In this document: positions 8,430-17,030 of the stretch, one piece after another
How positions within the stretch are numbered: position 1 is the stretch's first letter
Layout of the letters: each line of letters starts with the position of its first letter
Assembly (NCBI RefSeq): GCF_041321145.1
Contig: NZ_JBGGWA010000005.1
Location: 434,001-498,000, forward strand
Direction of reading: 5' to 3'
Source: Paraburkholderia sp041321145
GTDB taxonomy: Bacteria > Pseudomonadota > Gammaproteobacteria > Burkholderiales > Burkholderiaceae
Length of the DNA stretch: 64,000 nucleotides
Program-made: the position numbers and the translations under genes
The notes under the pieces: model-generated
What the model saw: the letters and a program-made list of their open reading frames with translations, nothing else
Databases searched by the model: none
Told to the model about the DNA's origin: nothing

Positions 8430-9563
8430 ATGTTGATCAGGAACGCTCGCATTGTGACGCGAGACGAGGTATTCACCGGCGTGATGCGCGTCGAAGACGG
8501 CATGATTCGCGACATCGAGCGCGGCACGACCACGGCGCGCGAAGCGGAAGACTGGCATGGCGACTATCTGTTGCCCGGCCTGATCGAACTGCACACGGAC
8601 AACCTCGAGAAACATCTGGCGCCGCGTCCGGGCGTGCAATGGAATACCGATGCCGCCTTCGTGATCCACGACGCGCAAGTGGCGGCCGCCGGCATCACCA
8701 CCGTGTTCGACGCGCTCGCCATCGGTTCGCGCTCGAATGTGGGCCTACGTGGCCGCGATCTGCAAACGCAGTGTGCTGAATCTCTTACGCGCTTCTCCGA
8801 GCGCAAGCTGCTGCGCGCCGAACACTTTTTGCATCTGCGCTGCGAAATCGCCACTGCCGATGTGGTGGAGGTGTTCGATTCGTTGTGCGCGCATCCGTTG
8901 CTGCGCCTTGCCTCGGTGATGGATCACACGCCCGGCCAGCGTCAATGGCACGACCGCGAGCAATGGCGCCGCTTCCAGGAACGCAACGGCAAGCTGACCG
9001 ACGAACACGTGGCGACCGCACTGGCCGAACTGTCCGTCGAACAGGAACGTTACGCCGAAGCGCACCGCCACGAAATCGTCGCGCGCTGCAAACGGCTCGG
9101 CATTCCAGTGGCGAGCCACGACGACACGCTGATCGAACATGTCGAACAGGCCAAGGCCGAAGGCATTGTGCTGGCGGAGTTTCCGACGACCCGCATCGCC
9201 GCTGAAACGGCGCGCGAGCATGGCATTTCGACCATCATGGGTGCACCGAATATCGTGCGCGGCGGATCGCATTCGGGCAACGTATCGGCGCTTGAACTGG
9301 CCAAGGCGAACCTGCTCGATATTCTGTCCTCGGATTATGTGCCGTCCAGTTTGATGACCGCCGTGTTCGAACTGGTCGACAAGGCCGGCTGGACCCTCCC
9401 GCGCGCCATGGCGACGGTCTCCGCCGAACCCGCGCGCACGGCCGGCTTGCATGACCGCGGCGCAATCGAGGCTGGTTTGCGCGCGGACTTCGTGCGCGTG
9501 ACGATGCTCGACACGCTGCCGGTGCCGCGCGCAACTTACCGCGCCGGCACGCGCATTGTCTGA
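8430..9563 (+). CDS. phnM: Ribose 1-methylphosphonate 5-triphosphate diphosphatase PhnM
   Basis: 377 residues, an amidohydrolase-superfamily enzyme. The metal motif LLPGLIELHTDNLEKH (about residues 50-65), FDALAIGS, the SVMDHTPGQRQ block, VASHDDT and the late GAPNIVRGGSHSGN are all characteristic of PhnM. It removes pyrophosphate from the triphosphate intermediate to give the substrate of PhnJ. It is the last gene of the plus-strand arm. A short hairpin (GAGACC/GGTCTC, 9565-9580) lies just past the stop and overlaps the end of the convergent small gene. Confidence 0.94.
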   Translation: MLIRNARIVTRDEVFTGVMRVEDGMIRDIERGTTTAREAEDWHGDYLLPGLIELHTDNLEKHLAPRPGVQWNTDAAFVIHDAQVAAAGITTVFDALAIGSRSNVGLRGRDLQTQCAESLTRFSERKLLRAEHFLHLRCEIATADVVEVFDSLCAHPLLRLASVMDHTPGQRQWHDREQWRRFQERNGKLTDEHVATALAELSVEQERYAEAHRHEIVARCKRLGIPVASHDDTLIEHVEQAKAEGIVLAEFPTTRIAAETAREHGISTIMGAPNIVRGGSHSGNVSALELAKANLLDILSSDYVPSSLMTAVFELVDKAGWTLPRAMATVSAEPARTAGLHDRGAIEAGLRADFVRVTMLDTLPVPRATYRAGTRIV

Positions 9564-9571
9564 AGAGACCC

Positions 9572-9862
9572 TCAGGTCTCGTGGGACGCGGGCAGCAACG
9601 GTTCTACCGCCGCCCAGCGCGTCCAGCGGGGCGTCCTGTCAGGTGCTTCAACGCGCAGCGTGCGCGAGCCGTCGCCGAAAACCAGCGATTCGATGTTGAA
9701 CGCGCTCCCCTCCGTAAGGCCTGCATCGCGCACATGGCCGGATTGATAGATGAAACTGAGATTACCTTCGCGCAACAAGTCGAGATAGGCGTCGAAGTCG
9801 ACGGTCGAGGGACGGGAGGCCCAACGATTCAGGAGCGTGGCGGCGATTTCGGCATCGTACAT
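9572..9862 (-). CDS. Small conserved-type protein of unknown function
   Basis: 96 residues from the ATG at 9862, which has a strong AGGAGG five bases before it. An ATG 18 bases further upstream is possible but lacks such a site. The protein is acidic, without signal peptide, membrane segment or recognised motif (features are LLNRWASRPSTVDFDAYLDLL and a Trp/Arg-rich TPRWTRWAAVEPLL near the end). It converges on phnM with 8 bp between the stops. No function can be assigned. Confidence 0.6.
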   Translation of the reverse strand: MYDAEIAATLLNRWASRPSTVDFDAYLDLLREGNLSFIYQSGHVRDAGLTEGSAFNIESLVFGDGSRTLRVEAPDRTPRWTRWAAVEPLLPASHET

Positions 9863-9939
9863 GCTGACCTCCTGGGACATAAGCCGTACCCGAATATAGC
9901 GGAAAAACGAACCTTGTGCTGCACCGCACCATCCTGATG

Positions 9940-10068
9940 GCGCATATACGCACTCCGCCCCCAGGCTTTGGCTGCATACATTGCCGTGTCGGCGTTGAGC
10001 AATAGCGCCTCCATCGTGGTGCTATCGTCCGGGAACTGGCTGATGCCGATGCTCGCGCCCACTGTCAT
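9940..10068 (-). pseudogene. Remnant of a diguanylate cyclase (GGDEF) domain, C-terminal segment
   Basis: The reverse strand reads TVGASIGISQFPDDSTTMEA then LLLNADTAMYAAKAWGRSAY, which is the well-known final block of GGDEF domains (SIGIS-FP-D, then NADTAMY-AK--GR). A stop codon lies five codons upstream of the methionine, and no GGDEF signature or earlier domain could be found in any frame beyond it. Only a fragment of about 43 codons remains. It is a decayed gene. Confidence 0.75.
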
Positions 10069-10437
10069 GCATTGCCCGGTTCATTGGGCAGGAATAGCCG
10101 CTTTTGAACGGCGCGCGATTAGCCGGCGAGAATCAGCCGCCACTATTGGCCAACTTCATTACGACGTCTTTACAACCCAACAGGCGCCGCACGAAAGCAA
10201 GGCAATATGCACTGGCTACCTCTTCGGATCTCCACCACATACAGGCCTGAAAAGCTATCCTCGCGCGCCATCCGGTATTTCACTAGCTATCCAATCTTTT
10301 TGAACTGGTAAGCTTGGCGCGCGCTGCTGGCCTCCCCGGCCGGCAGCTTCAACCCAAGCCCGGTCGTGAGTCCGCCGGGCGTCCCGCAGCGGCACAACCG
10401 CGTACGGGAGTATTCGAACTACACGAGGAGTTAAACA
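10069..10437. other. Intergenic stretch without a recognised gene
   Basis: Between the GGDEF remnant and the binding-protein gene I see no credible coding frame. The last 80 bases must hold the promoter and leader of the downstream gene, ending in a GAGGAG ribosome site. No clear sigma-70 boxes were chosen. Confidence 0.4.
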
Positions 10438-11220
10438 GTGAAAAAACTGCTAGCGGCTTTGACGGTTGCTCTGCTTGCTACCGTCTCGATTGGCGCACAC
10501 GCTAAAGATTGGTCGACGATCCGTTTCGGCGTTGACGCCAGCTACCCCCCGTTTGAGTCCAAGGGCTCGGACGGCAAGCTCGTGGGCTTCGACATCGACC
10601 TCGGCAATGAAATCTGCGCGCGCCTGAAGGCCAAGTGCGTGTGGGTCGAAAACGACTTCGACGGCATGATCCCGGCGCTGAAGGCGAAGAAGTTCGACGG
10701 CGTGCTGTCGTCGATGTCCATGACACCGAAACGCGCTGAGCAGATCGCCTTCTCGTCCAAGCTGTTCAACACGCCGACGCGCCTCGTGGCGAAGAAGGGT
10801 TCGGGCATCCTGCCGACGGCCGACTCGCTCAAGGGCAAGACGGTTGGCGTGGAACAAGGCACGATCCAGGAAACCTACGCAAAGACGTACTGGGAAGCGA
10901 AGGGCGCGAAGGTTGTGCCGTATCAGAACCAGGACCAGGTCTATGCGGACTTGCTGTCTGGCCGTCTGGACGCAGCCTTGCAGGACGCCGTGCAAGCTGA
11001 AATCGGCTTCCTGAAGACGCCGCGCGGCGCGGGCTTCGACTTCGTCGGCGGGGATCTCAAGGATGCGACGATCCTCGGCAATGGTGCCGGCATCGGCATG
11101 CGCAAGGAAGACACCGACTTGAAGGCGAAGGTCGACAAGGCGATCGCCGACATCATCAAGGACGGTACGTACAAGAAGATCGAGAAGAAGTACTTCGACT
11201 TCAACGTGTACGGCAGCTAA
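10438..11220 (+). CDS. Periplasmic basic amino-acid-binding protein (Lys/Arg/Orn or His type) of an ABC importer
   Basis: 260 residues with a clean Sec signal peptide (MKKLLAALTVALLATVSIGA, cleaved after AHA near residue 22). It is a family-3 solute-binding protein, with WSTIRFGVDASYPPFESK, GFDIDLGNEICARL, MSMTPKRAEQIAFS and KTVGVEQGTIQE being the usual blocks. Start codon GTG, with GAGGAG upstream. No permease or ATPase gene is adjacent, so the membrane part must be encoded elsewhere. A neat intrinsic terminator follows. Confidence 0.9.
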   Translation: MKKLLAALTVALLATVSIGAHAKDWSTIRFGVDASYPPFESKGSDGKLVGFDIDLGNEICARLKAKCVWVENDFDGMIPALKAKKFDGVLSSMSMTPKRAEQIAFSSKLFNTPTRLVAKKGSGILPTADSLKGKTVGVEQGTIQETYAKTYWEAKGAKVVPYQNQDQVYADLLSGRLDAALQDAVQAEIGFLKTPRGAGFDFVGGDLKDATILGNGAGIGMRKEDTDLKAKVDKAIADIIKDGTYKKIEKKYFDFNVYGS

Positions 11221-11264
11221 GCCAGCCACGCGCTTCTGACGGCGCGCTCGCCGGCTTGCAAGGA

Positions 11265-11298
11265 ACGGGCTCCGCCTCATGCGGGGCCCGTTTCGTTT
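11265..11298 (+). terminator. Intrinsic terminator after the binding-protein gene
   Basis: An 11-bp stem, ACGGGCTCCGC pairing with GCGGGGCCCGT (one G-U pair), with loop CTCAT and then TTCGTTT. It sits 45 bp past the stop codon. Confidence 0.75.
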
Positions 11299-11456
11299 GC
11301 AGGGCCGCATAAAACCACACCTTGCGCCATATCGGCTAAGATCGTGCGACCGAGGCGCGGCGAACCAGCCCGCCCCTGACCGGCCATGAAGCCCCCTTTC
11401 CCCTGTAATCAACGACATAGCGCGGCACGTCTCACATGCCCGCGGATTTGAAAACC

Positions 11457-12572
11457 ATGCAAACCCAAACCCATCCGCTGATTGCCCCGACGCTTGGCAC
11501 CGCTCGTAATCTGACGAGTTTTCACTATGGTCCCGGCGGCGGGCAGAAGATTTATGTTCAGTCGTCGCTGCATGCCGACGAGTTGCCCGGCATGCTGGTG
11601 TCGTGGGCGTTGCGCCGCAAGCTCGCCGCGCTGGAGTCCGCCGGCAAGGTGCGCGGCGAAGTCGTGATCGTGCCGGTGGCCAATCCGATTGGTCTGAATC
11701 AGCACTTTCTCGGCCATTTGACAGGCCGCTTCGAAACCAACACCGCGCAGAACTTCAACCGCAATTTCCACGACCTGTCGGCGCTGGTGCAGCCGGGCAT
11801 CGAGGCGCACCTGACTGACAATGTCGACGCCAATCGCACGGCGATCCGTTCGGCAATGCGCGAGGCGCTCGACGCGCAGAAGCCGGAAACCGAACTCGAA
11901 TCGCAGCGCCTCGCGCTGCAAAAGCTGTCGTACGACGCCGATGTCGTGCTCGATCTGCATTGCGACTGGGAAGCCGCGATGCACCTCTACACGAACCCGG
12001 ATCTGTGGCCGGAAGTCGAGCCGCTTGCCTGCTATCTCGACGCCAAGGCGTCACTCCTCGCGCTGAATTCGGTGGGCAATCCGTTCGACGAAATCCACAG
12101 CTTCTGCTGGTCGGATCTGCGCGGCCGTTTCGGCGACCGTTTTCCGATTCCGAACGGCTCGATCTCGGTCACGATCGAATTGCGCGGTCAGCGCGAAGTG
12201 TCGTACGAATACGCGGATCGTGATGCCCAGGCGATCATCGAGTACCTGACCTCGCGTGGTGTAATCGACGGCACGCCCGCACCGTTGCCAGCGCTCGAAT
12301 TCGCCGCCACGCCGCTGGCCGGCGCCGAGCCGCTTGTCGCGCCGATCAGCGGCGTGCTGGTGTATCGCTGCGAAGTCGGTACCTGGGTCGATGTCGGCCA
12401 TGAAATCGCCGATATCGTCGATCCGTTGACCGATCGCGTCGTGACGTTGAAGAGCAGCGTGGCCGGCGTGTTGTACGCGCGGCATTTGACGCGCTTTGCA
12501 ACGGCCGGGCTTGAATTCGCGCGCATTGCCGGCGCGACGGCGTTCAGAAGCGGTTCGCTGTTGAGCAACTAA
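11457..12572 (+). CDS. Succinylglutamate desuccinylase/aspartoacylase-family metallohydrolase
   Basis: 371 residues. The M14-like zinc site is visible as SSLHADELPGM (H-x-x-E, about residues 38-48) and VVLDLHCDW (third zinc ligand His). Between them lie PVANPIGLNQ and NFNRNF, which bind substrate in this family. The C-terminal region (APISGVLVYRCEVGTWVDVG) resembles a biotinyl-lipoyl-like beta barrel often attached to this subfamily. It probably deacylates an amino acid derivative. It follows an amino-acid-binding protein, which may feed it, but substrate identity is unknown. An in-frame ATG at 11436 is an alternative start, and neither has an obvious ribosome site. Confidence 0.82.
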   Translation: MQTQTHPLIAPTLGTARNLTSFHYGPGGGQKIYVQSSLHADELPGMLVSWALRRKLAALESAGKVRGEVVIVPVANPIGLNQHFLGHLTGRFETNTAQNFNRNFHDLSALVQPGIEAHLTDNVDANRTAIRSAMREALDAQKPETELESQRLALQKLSYDADVVLDLHCDWEAAMHLYTNPDLWPEVEPLACYLDAKASLLALNSVGNPFDEIHSFCWSDLRGRFGDRFPIPNGSISVTIELRGQREVSYEYADRDAQAIIEYLTSRGVIDGTPAPLPALEFAATPLAGAEPLVAPISGVLVYRCEVGTWVDVGHEIADIVDPLTDRVVTLKSSVAGVLYARHLTRFATAGLEFARIAGATAFRSGSLLSN

Positions 12573-12627
12573 AGAGCCGCAGGGGCCGTGCTTCCCTGCA
12601 CCGGCTTGCATTGAGCCTGGCCACCAA

Positions 12628-12672
12628 GCAGATCGCCCGCTATTTCAGCGGGCGATCTGCGTTTACGCATTT
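12628..12672 (+). terminator. Intrinsic terminator downstream of the metallohydrolase
   Basis: A perfect 14-bp stem, GCAGATCGCCCGCT pairing with AGCGGGCGATCTGC, with a 5-base loop, followed by GTTTACGCATTTT. It ends transcription about 60 bp past the stop. Confidence 0.75.
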
Positions 12673-12949
12673 TGATTGATAAGCGCGCATCGTCGCATGC
12701 AGCCGAGACGCCCGAAAACCAATCGTTTTTCACACGCTTATAGGCGTGATCTGGCAAAGCTTATACGCGGGGTGCCTTGCGCGATCTCCACCAGCAAAGC
12801 TATGTGAGTGTCGCGCCAGCGCGACAGATTTCGAAAATAAGCAAAGCTGTCACATACCTTACTCTGCGTTCCCTTAAATTGCGGGCCATCGCACGACCTT
12901 GCCAAAGAGCATGGCGCCGCGATCGCTTAATTTTTAATCGGAGAAAATC
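12673..12949 (+). promoter_or_regulatory. Upstream region of the porin gene with an inverted repeat
   Basis: No gene is seen here. It includes a perfect inverted repeat TGTCGCGC-CA-GCGCGACA (12809-12826) and a smaller CACGC/GCGTG repeat near 12733. These may be regulator sites or leader hairpins for the porin mRNA, and nothing in the sequence says which. Confidence 0.4.
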
Positions 12950-14113
12950 TTGAACAAGCATGTATTGACCGCCGCTACTCTCGCCGTCTTCGCCAGCGCT
13001 GCTCATGCACAAAGCAGCGTCACCCTGTATGGCCTGATCGATGCCGGTATCAGCTACGTGAACAACTCGAAGACCGCCACCGGTCACGACAACCTCTTCA
13101 AGTACGACGACGGCGTTGCCCAAGGCAGCCGTTGGGGCCTGCGCGGCACGGAAGATCTGGGTGGCGGCCTGAAGGCGCTGTTCGTATTGGAAAGCGGGTT
13201 TAATAGCGGTAACGGCACGCTCGGCCAGGGCGGCGCGCTGTTTGGCCGTCAAGCGTATGTCGGTCTGTCGCAAAACGGCGTCGGCTCGCTGACATTCGGT
13301 CGCCAGTATTCGTTTTCGACGGATTATCTGGGCGGCAACTACTCGACCGGCGGCCAAACCGTCGCGGGTAACTACGCCTACCACATCAACGACGTCGACC
13401 AGTTGACGTCGAGCCGTATCAACAACGCAGTCAAGTTCAGCAGCGCGAATTTCGCGGGCCTGACCTTCGGCGCGATGTACGGCTTCTCGAACCAGGCTGG
13501 CGCATTCGCCGGCGCACCGGCTAGCGGCACGACCGCGGCACCGGTGGCGGGTTCGTCGCGCGCATACAGCCTCGGCGTGAACTACGCGAACGGCCCGTTC
13601 GGCGTCGGCGCAGCGTACACGGACATCCGTTACCCGAGCCAGGCGACCCCGGCGTTCTCGACCAGCATCGCCAACGTGGCAACCGGCAGCGTCCGCGATC
13701 TGCGCACGTTCGGTGTCGGCGGCCGTTACTCGATCGGCGCAGCGACGCTGTGGGCGTTGTACACGAATACGCGCTTCCAACCGATCACGGGCAGCTCGAC
13801 CACGTTCGCTGCGTACGAAGCAGGCGCGAAGTACGCGTTCACGCCGGCACTGACGGCAGGCGCCGGCTACACCTACATGCACCTGAGCAACGCCAACACG
13901 GGCCACTGGAACCAGGCGGACCTGAGCGTCGACTACGCGCTGAGCAAGCGTACGGACGTGTATGCACTGGGTATCTACCAGATCGCTGCCGGACACAACG
14001 GCACGCAGGATCTGCAGGCGCAGATCGGTTCGAGCACGAGCTACTTCGGCACGTCGGGCACGGGCGCGGACAACCAACTGGCATTCCGCGTCGGTATCCG
14101 TCACAAGTTCTAA
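12950..14113 (+). CDS. OmpC-family general porin, Burkholderiales type
   Basis: 387 residues with signal peptide MNKHVLTAATLAVFASAAHA and the mature start QSSVTLYGLIDAGISYVNN, the standard opening of beta-proteobacterial 16-stranded porins. Other blocks are SRWGLRGTEDLGGGLKALFVLESGFN, LFGRQAYVGL, the constriction-loop region and the terminal FRVGIRHKF, whose final phenylalanine is the BAM recognition residue. It forms trimeric diffusion channels in the outer membrane. A terminator follows directly. It is a paralogue of the porin at 14309-15532 and is convergent with it. Confidence 0.95.
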   Translation: MNKHVLTAATLAVFASAAHAQSSVTLYGLIDAGISYVNNSKTATGHDNLFKYDDGVAQGSRWGLRGTEDLGGGLKALFVLESGFNSGNGTLGQGGALFGRQAYVGLSQNGVGSLTFGRQYSFSTDYLGGNYSTGGQTVAGNYAYHINDVDQLTSSRINNAVKFSSANFAGLTFGAMYGFSNQAGAFAGAPASGTTAAPVAGSSRAYSLGVNYANGPFGVGAAYTDIRYPSQATPAFSTSIANVATGSVRDLRTFGVGGRYSIGAATLWALYTNTRFQPITGSSTTFAAYEAGAKYAFTPALTAGAGYTYMHLSNANTGHWNQADLSVDYALSKRTDVYALGIYQIAAGHNGTQDLQAQIGSSTSYFGTSGTGADNQLAFRVGIRHKF

Positions 14114-14170
14114 GCGGCTCTTGACCTGGTCGGCGAAACGCGCGAGCGCCTTGCCGACCCAAGGTTGAGA

Positions 14171-14196
14171 AAAACGCCCTGCGGGGCGTTTTTCTT
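14171..14196 (+). terminator. Intrinsic terminator of the porin gene
   Basis: The hairpin AAAACGCCC-TGCG-GGGCGTTTT runs into a T-rich tract (TTTCTTTT), about 60 bp past the stop. Confidence 0.8.
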
Positions 14197-14308
14197 TTGA
14201 GGCAGCACATTCCAGCGCCGCCCTGCTCGCCGATGCTGACCTTCGGTCACAGACCGATGGCTCAGTTGACGGATGAAGAACTCAATGGTTTAAGTTCGTT
14301 CGCGCCGC

Positions 14309-15532
14309 CTAGAAGCGGTGCACGATGCCTACGCCGGCAGCGAACTGGCTGCGCGACGACGACGGTGCGCTCTGGAAGCCATCGCCGATCGTTGCCGTAG
14401 CGGTGATGATGTGGCCCGAACCGGCCGTGCCGAGCGTATTGCCGTTGGTGCGCTGGAACGCCTGCAATGCATAGAGGCCGGTGCGCTTCGACAGGGCATA
14501 GTACTCGGACAGGTTGACCTGCTGGTACTGCGCCGAACTCGTGATGCCGTTCGCCTTCGTTGCGCGCGTGTAGCTATAGCCCGTCGCGAAGTCCCATGCA
14601 ACCGTCGGCTTCCAGTGCAGCACGACGCCGGCCGTGTTGAAGATCGCCGTATCGCGGAAACTCGAGCCTACACCCGGAATGTACTGCACGTTCGAGTAGG
14701 CGGCCGACACGTCCCAGCCGTTGCCGAAGTTGTAGCCGCCGGTCACCGCGAAGCGCTGCTGCGCCTGCGCCGTCTGATAGCCGTTGGTCACCGCCGACAC
14801 GCCCGGTTGCGCGCCATTGTTCGACACGGTCGAATCCGCGCCGTACGCGCCGCCACCCAGCGTCGAATTGTTGATACGCATGAAGCCGACCGCGACGCCA
14901 ACCGGGCCGTTGAGATACTGAACCGCGCCGCTCCACGTCGAGCCGCGGTTCAGGCTGCCCGGCACGCCGCCCAGTGAATATGAACCGCTGAACGTGAAGC
15001 CGTACAGTTTCGGCGATGTATAGACCAGTGAATTGTTCGCGCGGTAGATCGTGTCGAGTGCGTCGACGTCGCCCGGGTGCGCGCCGTAGTAGCCGGTGAG
15101 CCACGTCGTCGGGCTATACGGCGAGAGCAGCGAATAGTACGCCGTGTATTGACGGCCGGCGGTGAACGTACCGTAGGTCGAATTCGTCACGCCGACCCAT
15201 GCCTGGCGGCCGAACAGCGCGTTCGTGTACTGCTGCGCGCCGGTGGTGGAATTGAAACCGGACTCCAACTGGAAGACGGCCTTGGTACCGCCCCCGAGAT
15301 CTTCCGCGCCCTTCAGGCCGAAGCGGCTGCCCGCCCATACGCCGTTGATCATCTTGACGGCGGATTTACCGCCCGAAGTCGAGCCGAGGGACGTCTGGCT
15401 GCTTTGATAGCCGATACCCGCATCCACGATGCCGTACAGCGTGACGCTGCTTTGGGCGAAGGCAGGCGCTGCGATACACGCGGCGACCGTAGCGACGCCG
15501 AGCGCGAGCGCATGTTGATTTTTGTTTTTCAT
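14309..15532 (-). CDS. OmpC-family porin linked to the gluconate-type transport genes
   Basis: 407 residues from the ATG at 15532, which is preceded by GGGGAA. The signal peptide is MKNKNQHALALGVATVAACI followed by AAPAFA, and the mature protein opens QSSVTLYGIVDAGIGYQSS. Blocks GSRFGLKGAEDLGGGTKAVF, ALFGRQAWVGV and the C-terminal FAAGVGIVHRF identify a 16-stranded porin. It lies 94 bp downstream of the MFS symporter on the same strand, so outer-membrane entry for the same sugar acid is a reasonable guess. Confidence 0.93.
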   Translation of the reverse strand: MKNKNQHALALGVATVAACIAAPAFAQSSVTLYGIVDAGIGYQSSQTSLGSTSGGKSAVKMINGVWAGSRFGLKGAEDLGGGTKAVFQLESGFNSTTGAQQYTNALFGRQAWVGVTNSTYGTFTAGRQYTAYYSLLSPYSPTTWLTGYYGAHPGDVDALDTIYRANNSLVYTSPKLYGFTFSGSYSLGGVPGSLNRGSTWSGAVQYLNGPVGVAVGFMRINNSTLGGGAYGADSTVSNNGAQPGVSAVTNGYQTAQAQQRFAVTGGYNFGNGWDVSAAYSNVQYIPGVGSSFRDTAIFNTAGVVLHWKPTVAWDFATGYSYTRATKANGITSSAQYQQVNLSEYYALSKRTGLYALQAFQRTNGNTLGTAGSGHIITATATIGDGFQSAPSSSRSQFAAGVGIVHRF

Positions 15533-15594
15533 GGCAGTTTCCCCAAACCCTTTTGTTAGGGCAGTTATTGAAAGCGTGCTTGTTCCCGATAGCG

Positions 15595-15620
15595 ATCGCG
15601 CCTTCGGACAGCGGCGCGAT
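15595..15620 (-). terminator. Stem-loop between the symporter and the porin gene
   Basis: A perfect 8-bp stem (ATCGCGCC/GGCGCGAT) with a 10-base loop, just past the symporter stop. No U-tract follows, so it may attenuate, or protect the mRNA end, rather than fully terminate. Confidence 0.4.
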
Positions 15621-15626
15621 ATCCGC

Positions 15627-16952
15627 TTACTGGACCGTCGACGTGCGGCCGCGTTGCGTTGATTCATCCGGTTCCGGAATCGCTTCGATCTTGCCCATGA
15701 CGAAGACGAACGAGACGATGCCGATCGCCAGGATGACGCCCGCGACCAGGAAAGCGTTAGTGAATGAATTGGTTGCGCCGACAATGAAGCCCGTGACGAT
15801 CGGCGCCGCGACGCCCATCAGGTTGTTGACGAAATTCATTACGCCGCCGACGGTGCCGACCCCGCCCTTCGGCGCGATCAGCGACGGCAAGGACCAGCCG
15901 ACAGGCGCCGCGGCGGCGAGGCCGCCCAATGCGATCGAGATCCAGAAAATCGCCCAGCCCGGCTGAATGGTTTGCGTCGCGCCGAACACCGCGAGGCCAA
16001 ACAGCATGCCGGTCACGAGCACGGTCTTGCGTACGCGCGTTTCGTCCTTGCCGCGTGCGATCAGGTGATCGATCAGCCACCCGCCAACGGCGAGATCGGT
16101 GACCGTCGCCACAGCCCACGGTATCGCCGCGAAGCCCGCCGACTTGAGGATGCTCATGTGCATCGTCTGCACCAGATATCCCGGCAACCACGTCAGGAAC
16201 AGATAGAACGAATAGCCATATGCAGCGAAGCCGATCGTCAGCCCCCACACCTTGGTTTTCGTCAGCAGATAGCCCAGCATGCCGAACGCGCTCGCGCTGG
16301 ATGTACCCTCAGGCGTTGCGCCACCTTGCTGAATGTAGTCGCGCTCGAGGTCGGTCAGCTTCGAGTCCTTGCTCGGGTCGCGATAGATCAGGAAGAACGC
16401 AACGAAGTACGCGAAACTCAGGATCGCGGTGACACCGAATCCCCAGCGCCATCCGCAGTTCACGACCACGACGGCAACAAGCGGCACGCCGATCACGTTT
16501 GAGAACTTCGCCGCTGCGTCGAAGATCGCGGTGGCCAGCGCGCGCTCCTTGCGCGGGAACCAGTAGCCCGTCGCCTTCGAACTGACAGGAAATCCTGGCG
16601 CTTCGGCGATGCCAAGCATTGCGCGCGCCGCAAAGATTCCGCCAAAGCCGCTTGCAAAGACAGTGATTGCGGAAGCAAGGCCCCACAGGAACGCCCCCCA
16701 TCGACCGACGCGAGTGGTGCCAAAGCGATCGAGAAAGAGCCCGGCCGGGACTTGCAGCAACGCATACGGCCAGAAAAATGCGCTGAACAGCAAGCCCATC
16801 TCCGCCGGCGTCAAGTGGAACGCCTCTTTCAATTGCGGCGCGGCGACCGACAGGTTGATACGGTCGAAATAGTTGATGAGCACGCCGATGCCCAACAGTA
16901 AGCCAATCGTCCAACGCCGATTGGGTATTTTTTTCCCTGCTGCGACTGCCAT
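15627..16952 (-). CDS. MFS anion:cation symporter (sugar-acid transporter, glucarate/gluconate type)
   Basis: 441 residues, 12 predicted transmembrane segments. The N-terminal signature INYFDRINLSVAAPQLKEAF and the loop 2-3 motif LDRFGTTRVGRW mark the ACS family of MFS carriers, along with GIAEAPGFPVSSKATGYWFP. Relatives import glucarate, galactonate or 2-ketogluconate with protons. It is downstream of gluconokinase and upstream of a porin on the same strand, so gluconate or a keto-derivative is the likely cargo. A candidate LacI-type operator lies about 110 bp upstream, inside the end of gntK. Confidence 0.88.
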   Translation of the reverse strand: MAVAAGKKIPNRRWTIGLLLGIGVLINYFDRINLSVAAPQLKEAFHLTPAEMGLLFSAFFWPYALLQVPAGLFLDRFGTTRVGRWGAFLWGLASAITVFASGFGGIFAARAMLGIAEAPGFPVSSKATGYWFPRKERALATAIFDAAAKFSNVIGVPLVAVVVVNCGWRWGFGVTAILSFAYFVAFFLIYRDPSKDSKLTDLERDYIQQGGATPEGTSSASAFGMLGYLLTKTKVWGLTIGFAAYGYSFYLFLTWLPGYLVQTMHMSILKSAGFAAIPWAVATVTDLAVGGWLIDHLIARGKDETRVRKTVLVTGMLFGLAVFGATQTIQPGWAIFWISIALGGLAAAAPVGWSLPSLIAPKGGVGTVGGVMNFVNNLMGVAAPIVTGFIVGATNSFTNAFLVAGVILAIGIVSFVFVMGKIEAIPEPDESTQRGRTSTVQ

Positions 16953-17030
16953 CTATGGTCTCCTTGAATGTCACTTGAATTGCAACAAAGCGTGAGCGGT
17001 CTAGCCGCATCGGCTGAATTTCGTGTGCCT

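Noticed and set aside
12800..14104. Minus-strand frame of over 400 codons across the first porin
   Set aside because: Shadow of a well-defined porin, without any domain or ribosome site.
15588..15598. GATAGCGATCG upstream of the porin at 14309-15532 as a fourth LacI-type operator
   Set aside because: Only one half-site (GATAGCG) matches. The second half is absent, so it does not meet the palindrome seen at the other sites.
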